A stretch of DNA of 42,184 bases from assembly GCA_021413705.1 (NCBI GenBank), contig JAIOPX010000359.1, forward strand, positions 1 through 42,184, read 5' to 3'. Positions 17,853 through 24,911 of the stretch are shown here, in pieces (the stretch's first letter is position 1; each line of letters begins with the position of its first letter). The position numbers and the translations under genes are program-made. Under the pieces are notes generated by a model. That model was not told where the DNA came from. It worked only from the letters and a program-made list of their open reading frames with translations, and made no database searches. The DNA comes from Planctomycetota bacterium. Lineage in GTDB: Bacteria > Planctomycetota > Planctomycetia > Pirellulales > UBA7805.

Positions 17853-18908
17853 GTGGCCATCAAAGCTCAATTGCTGGAACAGATCGGGCCCATTCGTGCG
17901 GATTCCGCGCCACTGCGTTGGGCCGATCTGCCGGATCCAGTGCCCCAGGACGACGAGGTGTTAATTCGCGTTGACGCCTGCGGAGTGTGCCACACCGAGC
18001 TGGACGAAATCGAAGGGCGTATGCCACCGCCTCGGCTGCCGATGGTGCTTGGCCATCAAGTCGTCGGCCGGATCGTTGGGTTGGGTAGTCGGGTCACGGA
18101 ATGGTCCGAAGGAGATCGCGTCGGCGTGGCCTGGATCTATTCGGCCTGCGGACATTGTCCGTATTGTCGTTCCGGTCGCGAGAATCTTTGCCCCGATTTT
18201 CAGGCCACAGGGCGCGATCGAGGCGGAGGCTATGCCGAGTTCATGACGGCGCGGGCGTCTTTCGCGCATCGCATTCCCGACTCGCTCTCCGATACAGACG
18301 CCGCGCCGCTGCTTTGCGCGGGGGCCATCGGGTATCGGTCCTTGCGACTAACCAATCTCGTTGACGGCCAGTCGTTGGGATTGACCGGTTTCGGCGCGTC
18401 CGGTCGCTTGGTCCTGAAAATGGTCCGTCACCGGATGCCGAACACCGAAGTTTATGTCTTCGCACGCAGCGCGCGGGAGAGGGCATTCGCCTTGGAATTG
18501 GGTGCCGCTTGGGCTGGCGAGACGCACGGTCCTGCGCCGACAGCGCTCGACGCCGTAATTGACACCACGCCCGCCTGGCTCCCGGTGGTGAAAGCTCTGG
18601 AAAGTCTGAAGCCAGGGGGCCGACTGGTCATTAATGCCATCCGCAAGGAAGCGATCGATCAAGCGCAACTGGTGCGGCTCGATTATCCGCGGCACTTATG
18701 GCTGGAAAAGGAAATCAAGTCGGTGGCCAATGTCACGCGGCAGGATGTCCGGGAGTTTTTAGCCTTCACCGGCGAAGCATCGCTCGCACCGCAGACGCGG
18801 CTGTTTTCGCTCGCTGAAGCGAATCGGGCGCTCGTCGAACTGAAGACGCAGGCCGTTACCGGAGCCAAGGTGCTAGTCGTCGAATCAGGAGGCTCAGCAG
18901 GGAGTTAG
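17853..18908 (+). CDS. Zinc-dependent alcohol dehydrogenase
   Basis: The protein is about 351 residues from GTG 17853, the start that best fits the family N-terminus (KAQLLEQIGPI); GTG 17826 is in frame upstream. Catalytic zinc ligands are visible in VDACGVCHTELDEIEG and GHQVVG. The structural zinc lobe CGHCPYCRSGRENLC has all four Cys. The Rossmann segment is LGLTGFGASGRLVLKM, a GxGxxG variant with Ala-Ser. It belongs to the medium-chain family and probably interconverts alcohols and aldehydes with NAD(H). Alcohol dehydrogenases of this type recur in low-oxygen stress islands beside USP and Hsp20 genes. The stop is TAG, showing that TAG terminates translation here. Confidence 0.92.
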   Translation: MAIKAQLLEQIGPIRADSAPLRWADLPDPVPQDDEVLIRVDACGVCHTELDEIEGRMPPPRLPMVLGHQVVGRIVGLGSRVTEWSEGDRVGVAWIYSACGHCPYCRSGRENLCPDFQATGRDRGGGYAEFMTARASFAHRIPDSLSDTDAAPLLCAGAIGYRSLRLTNLVDGQSLGLTGFGASGRLVLKMVRHRMPNTEVYVFARSARERAFALELGAAWAGETHGPAPTALDAVIDTTPAWLPVVKALESLKPGGRLVINAIRKEAIDQAQLVRLDYPRHLWLEKEIKSVANVTRQDVREFLAFTGEASLAPQTRLFSLAEANRALVELKTQAVTGAKVLVVESGGSAGS

Positions 18909-19136
18909 CATCTTGCGGAATGGCTGCGATTTAAGAAGTCGCATCTGCCACTTTCGCCCTTCCGCCTCACGTGTGCGGCCCCGCTGATTGATGAGTGTTA
19001 CGCCAACCTGGAATGCAAGGTAATCGATACGAAGTTCGCAGCCCGCTACAACCTCTTCATTCTCGAAGTGCAAAAAGCGTGGATCGACCCTTCCAAAAAA
19101 CATCCGCAGAGTCTTACGTCTTTGAGCCGACGCTGA
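18909..19136 (+). pseudogene. Flavin reductase-family remnant
   Basis: Directly after the alcohol dehydrogenase stop, the frame beginning at 18909 reads APLIDECYANLECKVIDT, then YNLFILEVQKAWIDPSKKHP, ending at TGA 19134. The ECYANLEC...YNLFILEV...AWIDP pattern is characteristic of the C-terminal half of FMN-binding split-barrel flavin reductases. The N-terminal half is gone and the usual ending after the DP-x-K-x-P turn is replaced. The sequence runs directly into a PEP synthase fragment in another frame. No start codon or ribosome site is evident. Confidence 0.75.
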
Positions 19137-19732
19137 TGACCGGCCACCGCCCAATTTTGAAAAGGGCGCTGGGGGCCAAAGAGTACAAGCTCATCTATGA
19201 CGTCGGCGGCGGACGAATGACGCGTAACGTGCCGGTTCCGCTGGACCAGCGCCAGCAGCTCGCGTTGAGTGATGACGACGTGCTGACGCTGGCCCGCTGG
19301 GCGTGCCTCATCGAAGGCCACTACAGTCGCAAGAAGGGAGCGCCCTGCCCGCTCGATATGGAATGGGCCAAGGACGGTCGGACGGGGGAACAGTTTATCG
19401 TCCAGGCGCGGCCCGAAACCGTCCAATCGCGCAAGCGGCTCGATTCCGTAGAGAGTTACCATCTGCGTCAGCAGGGTCGAGTGCTGGTCCGCGGCCGCAG
19501 CGTGGGGGAGAAAATCGGCGCCGGCATGGCACGCATTATTCATAACCCACAGCAGTTGGGCCAACTTCAAGATGGCGAAGTTCTGGTCACCGAAAAAACC
19601 GATCCGGACTGGGAGCCGATCATGAAGCGAGCGGCGGCGATCGTCACCAATCGGGGAGGACGAACCTGCCATGCCGCTATCGTCAGCCGCGAGCTTGGCC
19701 TGCCGGCCATCGTGGGTGCGGAAACCGCGACG
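19112..19732 (+). pseudogene. Phosphoenolpyruvate synthase central fragment
   Basis: The open frame runs 18995-19942, but homology covers only about 207 residues: SYVFEPTL, TGHRPILKR, NVPVPLDQR, LTLARWACLIEGHYSR, FIVQARPETVQS, GRSVGEKIGAG and GRTCHAAIVSRELGLPAIVG. The last motif holds the phospho-carrier His. PEP synthase converts pyruvate and ATP to PEP. The N-terminal ATP-binding part and the C-terminal PEP/pyruvate-binding barrel are both missing, so the enzyme cannot work. After GAETAT the frame turns into low-complexity Arg/Pro/Ser sequence. PEP synthase genes occur in other low-oxygen USP islands, so this was probably an original member. Confidence 0.85.
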
Positions 19733-20258
19733 TCCGCGCCTGCATCGCGAGGGAGGCCCAGCCTGCGCAAAAAATTGCCGGCGTTGCCGCCGGCCTCAAA
19801 GCGCTTCGAGTTTCCGCCGCCGAGCCTCGGCGGCTCGCGAGTCGCTCGTTCCCCACAGACAGGATGTGCGGTGGCATTCCACCTGTTCCGCACTACGTAC
19901 TGCGAAGCCCGCGCTCGCCTCCGAGGCTCCCTGACCGACTAAGCGAGGCGATTGTTCTGTCCCCACCTCCTTGCCAGAACGCGTTTCGCGGCTGGCGGGC
20001 GACATGACCGACCAGCCACCTCCGACTGCTCTCGCCTACCCGCTCCTTCCACTTATACTACGCGTCTGATCGGTCGGAAGTTCATTTCCCTGCGTGAATT
20101 TTCGGGCATTTGCGTCTTTGCCGACGCGTAGAGCAATGGTTTGGCGGGCGACGGAATCATGGGCGATGGAATCTCATGAGTGTGCGTAAACGCACACCGG
20201 CGCGGTGAATCGCGCGCTTGTGGTGGCCTATTTTCGCACATTCGCGTAGTTTTCTGGT
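19733..20258. other. Non-coding leader upstream of the first USP gene
   Basis: The long frame continuing to 19942 is not protein-like here and contains an imperfect inverted repeat, GCCGAGCCTCGGCGGC, near 19821. From about 20040 the sequence carries several dyads and half-sites (20112-20127, 20180-20197 and TTCGCACATTCGCG near 20234) just upstream of a sigma-54 promoter. No gene is supported. Confidence 0.5.
20180..20197. promoter_or_regulatory. Perfect dyad GTGTGCGT-AA-ACGCACAC, candidate activator site
   Basis: An 8-bp perfect inverted repeat with a 2-bp spacer is centred about 75 bases upstream of the -24/-12 promoter. A second dyad, GCGTC-N6-GACGC, lies at 20112-20127. Position and symmetry fit an upstream activating sequence for a Fis-type dimer. 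Assignment to the regulator at 3067-4500 is inference. Confidence 0.6.
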
Positions 20259-20275
20259 CTGGCATGGTCTTTGCA
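20259..20275 (+). promoter_or_regulatory. Sigma-54 (-24/-12) promoter
   Basis: CTGGCATGGTCTTTGCA matches the consensus YTGGCACGRNNNTTGCW at all defined positions except one (T for C). The GG and GC elements have the required spacing. Transcription should begin near 20287, giving a leader of about 50 bases before ATG 20339 of the universal stress protein. Confidence 0.85.
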
Positions 20276-20338
20276 AACTACGTTACCCGCCAAGCGATCC
20301 TAACAGAGCGGCGATGGCAACACCCCGGAGAACATGTC

Positions 20339-21166
20339 ATGTTGAAATCCATCCTTCTCGGTTTGGACGAAACAGCATTCAGCGACGCGGCCATTGAGTT
20401 GGGAATCCAATGGGCTGGGCATTTCGATTGTCTTTTGGTTGGCCTGGGAGTCGTCAATAACGCACTAACGCAACTGCCGATGGTCAAGCCGGGAAGCGCC
20501 ACCTACGCCGCGTACGAGGAATTGGTCCTGGCGGCGCAGCGCCGCATCGAGCATCGACTGGAGTCGTTCTCGCGCCGCGCCGGCGAGGCCCAGGTCGCTT
20601 CCAAGGTTCTCGAAAACCTGGGCTATCCTACCGAGGAAATCTGCCGAGAGGCCCAACGCTTCGACTTGATCATGTTGGGTCAACAGACTCATTTTCATCA
20701 AGACAACAATGGCCGCACCGACGAGACGCTGACACATGTGCTACGCACCGCGCCGCGGCCCGTAGTTGTGGTGCCGGAAAAGCTCGCCGACGGCAGCGGA
20801 GTCCTGGTGGCGTACGATGGCAGTCCGCAGGCGGCCCGCATGCTGCAAGCATTCGTCTCTCTGGGCCTGCAGACGCTGGGAGAGGTGCATGTCGTATCCG
20901 TCGACGCCGAATCTACCGGGACGGCCGCTCGAATAGCCGATCGGGCTGTGGAATTCCTCCGACTGCACGACATTCCCGCTCACGCGCATCCGATCCACAG
21001 TCTTGAGCCACCTGGAACTGTCTTGCTTCACGAAGCACTGCGGCATGGCGTGGCACTGCTGGCGATGGGAGTCTACGGCCAGCCGCGCTTCAAGGAAATC
21101 ATGGTCGGATCCGTGACCACCACGGCGCTGCGCAAGTGTCCGTTGCCCATGTTTCTTTACCATTAA
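20339..21166 (+). CDS. Universal stress protein, tandem USP domains
   Basis: The protein is 275 residues from ATG 20339 with GGAG upstream; the frame is open further 5' but overlaps the promoter. Residues 1-150 form one USP domain (MLKSILLGLDETAFSDAAI, FDLIMLGQQTH, RPVVVVPE). Residues 155-275 form a second (GVLVAYDGSPQAARML, VALLAMGVYGQPRFKEIMVGSV, CPLPMFLY). The second domain has a near-complete ATP-binding loop, G-x2-G...GS. Two-domain USPs act in the cytosol in dormancy, hypoxia and energy stress. The gene is preceded by a sigma-54 promoter and leads the USP-CBS-cytochrome-USP-kinase block. Confidence 0.93.
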   Translation: MLKSILLGLDETAFSDAAIELGIQWAGHFDCLLVGLGVVNNALTQLPMVKPGSATYAAYEELVLAAQRRIEHRLESFSRRAGEAQVASKVLENLGYPTEEICREAQRFDLIMLGQQTHFHQDNNGRTDETLTHVLRTAPRPVVVVPEKLADGSGVLVAYDGSPQAARMLQAFVSLGLQTLGEVHVVSVDAESTGTAARIADRAVEFLRLHDIPAHAHPIHSLEPPGTVLLHEALRHGVALLAMGVYGQPRFKEIMVGSVTTTALRKCPLPMFLYH

Positions 21167-21302
21167 ACGGCTCCGCATACCTCCGTACAGGCGAATGGAT
21201 GAAAGGGTCAATCCCATGAACAGTGACATCGAGTGTTTGCACAGCTTGCAGGTGGCGGACTTGATGACTCGTAGCGTCGTGCAGATTCCGGCGAATTAGA
21301 CA

Positions 21303-21710
21303 ATGGAGGATGCCGCCGAGTTGATGGTTCGCCACGAGATCTCCGGCGCTCCGGTTATCGACGAACTCGGGCGATGCGTTGGCATCCTCAGCGGATACGA
21401 CTTCGCCGTTCGCGAGCGAGCCGGCTGCGGCAAGACGGAACCGCCGCGCCGCCAGGCCGAGCATGTCCTGGTGCGCAACCAGCCGAACGAACCGTATCAC
21501 ATCGAGGACGTTCGCGAGGATATGGTGAGAAATTACATGACTTCGGCTGTGCAGACTATCGATATTTCGGCTACATTAATGCAGGCTGCACGAGCCATGT
21601 GCGGCGCGCATGTTCATCGGTTGATTGTGCTCGATGATCGTGGCCGTCCGGCAGGCATCGTCAGTTCGCTGGACGTGGTGGCGGCATTGCTGAGTGTCGT
21701 TACGGAGTAA
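21303..21710 (+). CDS. CBS-domain pair protein, 5' end interrupted by TAG
   Basis: The natural start appears to be ATG 21216 (MNSDIECLHSLQVADLMTRSVVQIPAN), whose first CBS motif VADLMTRSV is intact. TAG 21297 then interrupts the frame, and the listed frame resumes at ATG 21303 with MEDAAELMVRHEISGAPVIDELG. The second CBS repeat follows (VRNYMTSAVQTIDI, HRLIVLDDRGRPAGIVSSLDVV). CBS pairs bind adenine nucleotides and sense energy charge. Restarting at 21303 would remove the first strand and helix of CBS1, so function is doubtful unless TAG is read through. The sequence around the stop suggests that a Gln codon mutated (CAG to TAG). Confidence 0.8.
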   Translation: MEDAAELMVRHEISGAPVIDELGRCVGILSGYDFAVRERAGCGKTEPPRRQAEHVLVRNQPNEPYHIEDVREDMVRNYMTSAVQTIDISATLMQAARAMCGAHVHRLIVLDDRGRPAGIVSSLDVVAALLSVVTE

Positions 21711-21735
21711 AAATTGTTTATCGTCTATTCTTTCG

Positions 21736-21753
21736 CGGCACGCCGGCGTGCCG
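21736..21753. repeat. Perfect 18-bp palindrome CGGCACGCCGGCGTGCCG
   Basis: This uninterrupted palindrome lies 26 bases after the CBS stop and 49 bases before the next start. It has no central loop bases and no T-tract, so it is a doubtful terminator; an operator or a site for a dimeric protein is equally possible. Confidence 0.55.
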
Positions 21754-21801
21754 TGGATCCTTAATCAAGCGTGCAATTTCCCAGCCTGGAGAACCTTCAC
21801 T

Positions 21802-22212
21802 ATGAAAAAGCTACTGTTGCTGAGCGTCGCGGGCATTTTTGCGGCAACCTTCGTGGTTTGTAGAGGCGTCGCAGACGAGCCGAATGCCGTTCGCGCGTTC
21901 ATGCGAGCCAAGCTCGACCACTCCAAGAAGATCCTGGAAGGTCTCACCACGGACAACCTGGAGGAAGTCGCCAAGGATTCCCAGGAATTGGCCATGTTGA
22001 GCCAGGCCTCGAACTGGCAGGTGCTGCAAACCGAAGATTACCTCCAGCACAGCAGAGAGTTCCGTCGAGCCGCCAACGCGCTGACCCAGGCGGCCAAGGA
22101 CAAGAATCTTGATGGGGCGACTTTGGCCTATGTGTCGGTGACCATGTCCTGCGTGAATTGCCACAAGTATGTCCGCGGTATCCGGATGGCGGATGCCCGT
22201 CCCTCAAAGTAA
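21802..22212 (+). CDS. Exported cytochrome c'-like monoheme protein
   Basis: The protein is 136 residues from ATG 21802, with a GGAG site upstream. A signal peptide (KKLLLLSVAGIFAATFVVCRGVA) precedes a helical domain ending in the heme-binding motif CVNCH at residues 117-121. The pattern KDKNLDGATLAYVSVTMSC closely follows the protein at 17213-17671, so the two are paralogues in the same island. The class II layout suggests a periplasmic gas-binding or electron-carrying role. It is flanked on both sides by stress-protein genes, and the likely operon continues into the next USP gene 55 bases downstream. Confidence 0.85.
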   Translation: MKKLLLLSVAGIFAATFVVCRGVADEPNAVRAFMRAKLDHSKKILEGLTTDNLEEVAKDSQELAMLSQASNWQVLQTEDYLQHSREFRRAANALTQAAKDKNLDGATLAYVSVTMSCVNCHKYVRGIRMADARPSK

Positions 22213-22267
22213 GAGGTTCCGCGATCGAACGTGGCCGCGGAGTTTACCCCGTGCGGGAGGCAGCGCA

Positions 22268-22696
22268 ATGAACTGGTTTGCCAAGAAAACCGTGGTCGTG
22301 CCCATCGACTTTTCTGAGCAATCCTTTGCGGCGGCCGAAGTGGCACTCGACGCCGTTCCGGAGTCCGGCGGGCTGCATGTGCTGCACGTATTGCCGGTCT
22401 TGGTTCCCACCGATCCCGTGGTGGGCTGGGGTGGACCGGACGATGATACTCGCCGCGAGGCGGTCGAATCGACGCTCCGCCAGCGACTGAGCGCTCTAAA
22501 GTATCGTGACGCAAAAATCGTCGTCCTGTTTGGCGATCCGGGACAGGAAGTCGCCGCCTACGCGGCACAAGTCGGCGCGGAACTGATCGTACTTCCTTCG
22601 CACGGTCGAACAGGCTTAAAACACCTGCTGATCGGCTCGGTGGCCGAGCGAGTTTGCCGCTTGGCACATTGTCCTGTGTTGGTGCTGCGTTCGTGA
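22268..22696 (+). CDS. Universal stress protein, single domain
   Basis: The protein is 142 residues from ATG 22268. It has the USP start KTVVVPIDFSEQSFAAAEVAL and the nucleotide-loop region LIVLPSHGRTGLKHLLIGSVAERV, ending in CPVLVLRS. The first Gly of the G-x2-G-x9-GS motif is replaced by Pro, a common variant in this subgroup. It is probably a cytosolic ATP-binding stress protein, made with the other genes of the block. Confidence 0.93.
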   Translation: MNWFAKKTVVVPIDFSEQSFAAAEVALDAVPESGGLHVLHVLPVLVPTDPVVGWGGPDDDTRREAVESTLRQRLSALKYRDAKIVVLFGDPGQEVAAYAAQVGAELIVLPSHGRTGLKHLLIGSVAERVCRLAHCPVLVLRS

Positions 22697-22773
22697 TCCG
22701 CTGTCACGATTTGCTGACAAATCAACTGAAAATCCTGAAAGTCAATTACCTGCCTAAGACAAGGAGCGCCGCG

Positions 22774-22950
22774 ATGAATTTTTCCTTGACCACAGACGAG
22801 GCCGCCCTGCTCGCCCAGTTGATCCAAACGCGATTAGACGAACTGGGTCCGGAGTTGAGGCGGACCGAACAAATGGAATTTCACGACCGGCTAAAAGCTC
22901 AGAAAGTGGTCCTGGAGAAGATTCTGCATCAATTGCGCGGAACGGCGTGA
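22774..22950 (+). CDS. Small helical protein of unknown function
   Basis: The protein is 58 residues from ATG 22774, with a strong AAGGAG site seven bases upstream. The sequence (FSLTTDEAALLAQLIQTRLDEL, then helical RTEQMEFHDRLKAQK) predicts two amphipathic helices and no membrane segment. Small proteins of this type accompany USP clusters in several phyla, but no function is known to me. Good translation signals and operon position support a real gene. Confidence 0.7.
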   Translation: MNFSLTTDEAALLAQLIQTRLDELGPELRRTEQMEFHDRLKAQKVVLEKILHQLRGTA

Positions 22951-23053
22951 GGCGCTCAGCGCCGCGTCGTTCGCGCAGCAAGATGTGGGCAAACGCCGTG
23001 AGCTTTTCAAGGTCGAACTCATCTTTACTGCGCAGCGGGTCGGGCACGCCGGG

Positions 23054-24661
23054 ATGGTTGCTATGCATTCCCACAGCACTCCCGCCTCAATTACGCCATT
23101 ACCCGACACAGCCACAGTGGTCGACTTTCTTCGCCAAACAGGCGCCTATCCGGAATCAACTCGGCACGTGGAGGTCGTCGAGACGCACATTTCATGGATA
23201 TTTCTCACCGATCGATTTGCTTACAAGCTCAAGAAACCGGTCCGTTTTGAATTCGCCGATATGAGCACGCTCGCTGCTCGGCGGGACGCCTGTCACGAGG
23301 AAGTCCGCTTGAATCGGCGACTGGCGGCCGACGTCTATTTAAAGGTGCTGCCGGTGACGATCGCGGCGCACGGCCGATTAGCACTGGGAGGCACCGCGAC
23401 GCCCGTCGATTGGGTCGTCAAGATGCGGCGACTTTCCGCCGATCAGACCCTGGATCGCTTGATCCGTGACAATCGGCTAAGCACCGACCAGATTCATCTG
23501 ATCGCCTTAATGCTGGCCGACTTCTATACCCAGGCCGCTCCCAAGATCGTCTTGCCGGAGCCATACCACGCAGGAATCGAACGTCATGTGCAGGCCAACG
23601 CGGCCGAGCTGGCACGCCCGGAGCACGCTGCGGATCCAACTCAGGTACGCCGAATCCACGCGGCACAGTTGCGTTACCTTCGGCTCCAGCGAGCGGTGTT
23701 TGACTCGCGCGTCTGCGATGGCCGCATCGTCGAAGGGCATGGCGACCTGCGTCCAGAACATATCTACTTCGAGGGGCAGCGTCCGCTGGTGATCGATTGC
23801 GTCGAGTTCAGCGCTGAATTGCGAACGCTCGATGTGGCGGACGATTTGAGCTTTCTGGCTATGGAGTGTGATCGCATCGGCGCCGAACAAGTGGGCCGCA
23901 GCGTGATTGATGCGTACCGCTGCCGCAGCGGCGATTTGATTCCTGATGCGCTCTTGGCATTCTACATGGCGTATCGGGCCTGCGTCCGCGCCAAAGTGGC
24001 GGCGTTGCGCGGCCGGCAACTTTCCCCTGCCGAGCGCGGGCCTACGGCCACGCTGCTCGCAGAGTATCTCGCGCTCGCCGACAATTATATCCGGCGGCTT
24101 GGGCCACCCTTGGTTGTGGTAATGCATGGTTTGATGGGGACGGGGAAATCGACGCTGGCCTCCGCGCTCAGCGAAACCCTGGCGCTGGAGGTTCTTTCCA
24201 CGGATGTCGTCCGCCACGAATTGTTTTCACGCGCGGCACAATCGGCCGGCTATAACGAGGGAAACTATGCTCCACAGTTTCGAGCGCGAGTCTATGATGA
24301 GCTGCTCAGTCGCGCGCGACAACATCTCGAGCGAGGAATGTCCGTCATCCTGGACGGCGCCTTTCTGTCGGAAGACCGTCGCCGGGCGGCTTTCAAACTG
24401 GCAGAGCAGGCCGGTGCGGCCGCGCTACTGATTCGCTGCCACTGCGACCCGGCCGAAGCCAAGCAGCGCATTGCCGCACGGATTGAAGCAGGGCAATCCC
24501 CCAGCGAAGCTCGGCCGGAATTCTTCACGGCGCAAGAGCGGGAAGACGAGCCGTCGTCCGGATGGCCGCACGTTTCGATCGACACGACGATGTCGCTGAG
24601 CGAACAAATCGACACGGTTTTCCAGCACTTAACTATCGCATCTGCGCGAAAGGCGAATTAA
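23054..24661 (+). CDS. Bifunctional APH-like phosphotransferase / P-loop kinase
   Basis: The protein is 535 residues from ATG 23054; the frame is open to 22985, and ATG 23063 is also possible. The N-terminal half is aminoglycoside-phosphotransferase-like, with the catalytic loop HGDLRPEHI (His229) and metal motif VIDCVEF. The C-terminal third is a P-loop kinase with Walker A GLMGTGKS at 359-366, followed by STDVVRHELF and a lid region RCHCDPAEAKQRI. This two-domain protein is usually annotated as an AAA-family ATPase/APH protein and recurs in low-oxygen islands with USP genes. The substrate is not established, and antibiotic resistance should not be assumed. It closes the island. Confidence 0.9.
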   Translation: MVAMHSHSTPASITPLPDTATVVDFLRQTGAYPESTRHVEVVETHISWIFLTDRFAYKLKKPVRFEFADMSTLAARRDACHEEVRLNRRLAADVYLKVLPVTIAAHGRLALGGTATPVDWVVKMRRLSADQTLDRLIRDNRLSTDQIHLIALMLADFYTQAAPKIVLPEPYHAGIERHVQANAAELARPEHAADPTQVRRIHAAQLRYLRLQRAVFDSRVCDGRIVEGHGDLRPEHIYFEGQRPLVIDCVEFSAELRTLDVADDLSFLAMECDRIGAEQVGRSVIDAYRCRSGDLIPDALLAFYMAYRACVRAKVAALRGRQLSPAERGPTATLLAEYLALADNYIRRLGPPLVVVMHGLMGTGKSTLASALSETLALEVLSTDVVRHELFSRAAQSAGYNEGNYAPQFRARVYDELLSRARQHLERGMSVILDGAFLSEDRRRAAFKLAEQAGAAALLIRCHCDPAEAKQRIAARIEAGQSPSEARPEFFTAQEREDEPSSGWPHVSIDTTMSLSEQIDTVFQHLTIASARKAN

Positions 24662-24766
24662 CATTTGCCTCGGCACGTTGACATTCGACGAAAGGACGAG
24701 TTAGACGCCCTTGGCAGATCCTTCAAGGGCCGGAAATAGGCGCCCCACATGGTTGGATGACACAAG

Positions 24767-24794
24767 TTGACGAGTTGTCGCCTATCGCTAGAAT
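24767..24794 (+). promoter_or_regulatory. Sigma-70-type promoter candidate
   Basis: TTGACG, a 16-base spacer and TAGAAT closely match the -35/-10 consensus. The pair sits about 120 bases before ATG 24912 in an otherwise empty intergenic region, so it probably drives the large unknown gene. Confidence 0.45.
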
Positions 24795-24911
24795 CGAGAC
24801 CAACTGCCGCATCCTGCAGAATGGCAGGCCAGATCAGTTCGGCTTCAGTTGGACGAAGGCGCACGTCGCCACGCACCTTGAATCATATTGCAGTCTTGAC
24901 GGGGCAACACC

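Noticed and set aside
14888..21710. Possible genetic code change with TAG as a sense codon
   Set aside because: TAG ends the alcohol dehydrogenase gene normally and neighbouring genes show other decay, so point mutation is simpler; partial readthrough is kept only as a checkable option.
23054..24661. Aminoglycoside resistance gene
   Set aside because: The APH-like domain is fused to a P-loop kinase and lies in a stress island; the architecture is typical of a housekeeping/stress protein of unknown substrate.
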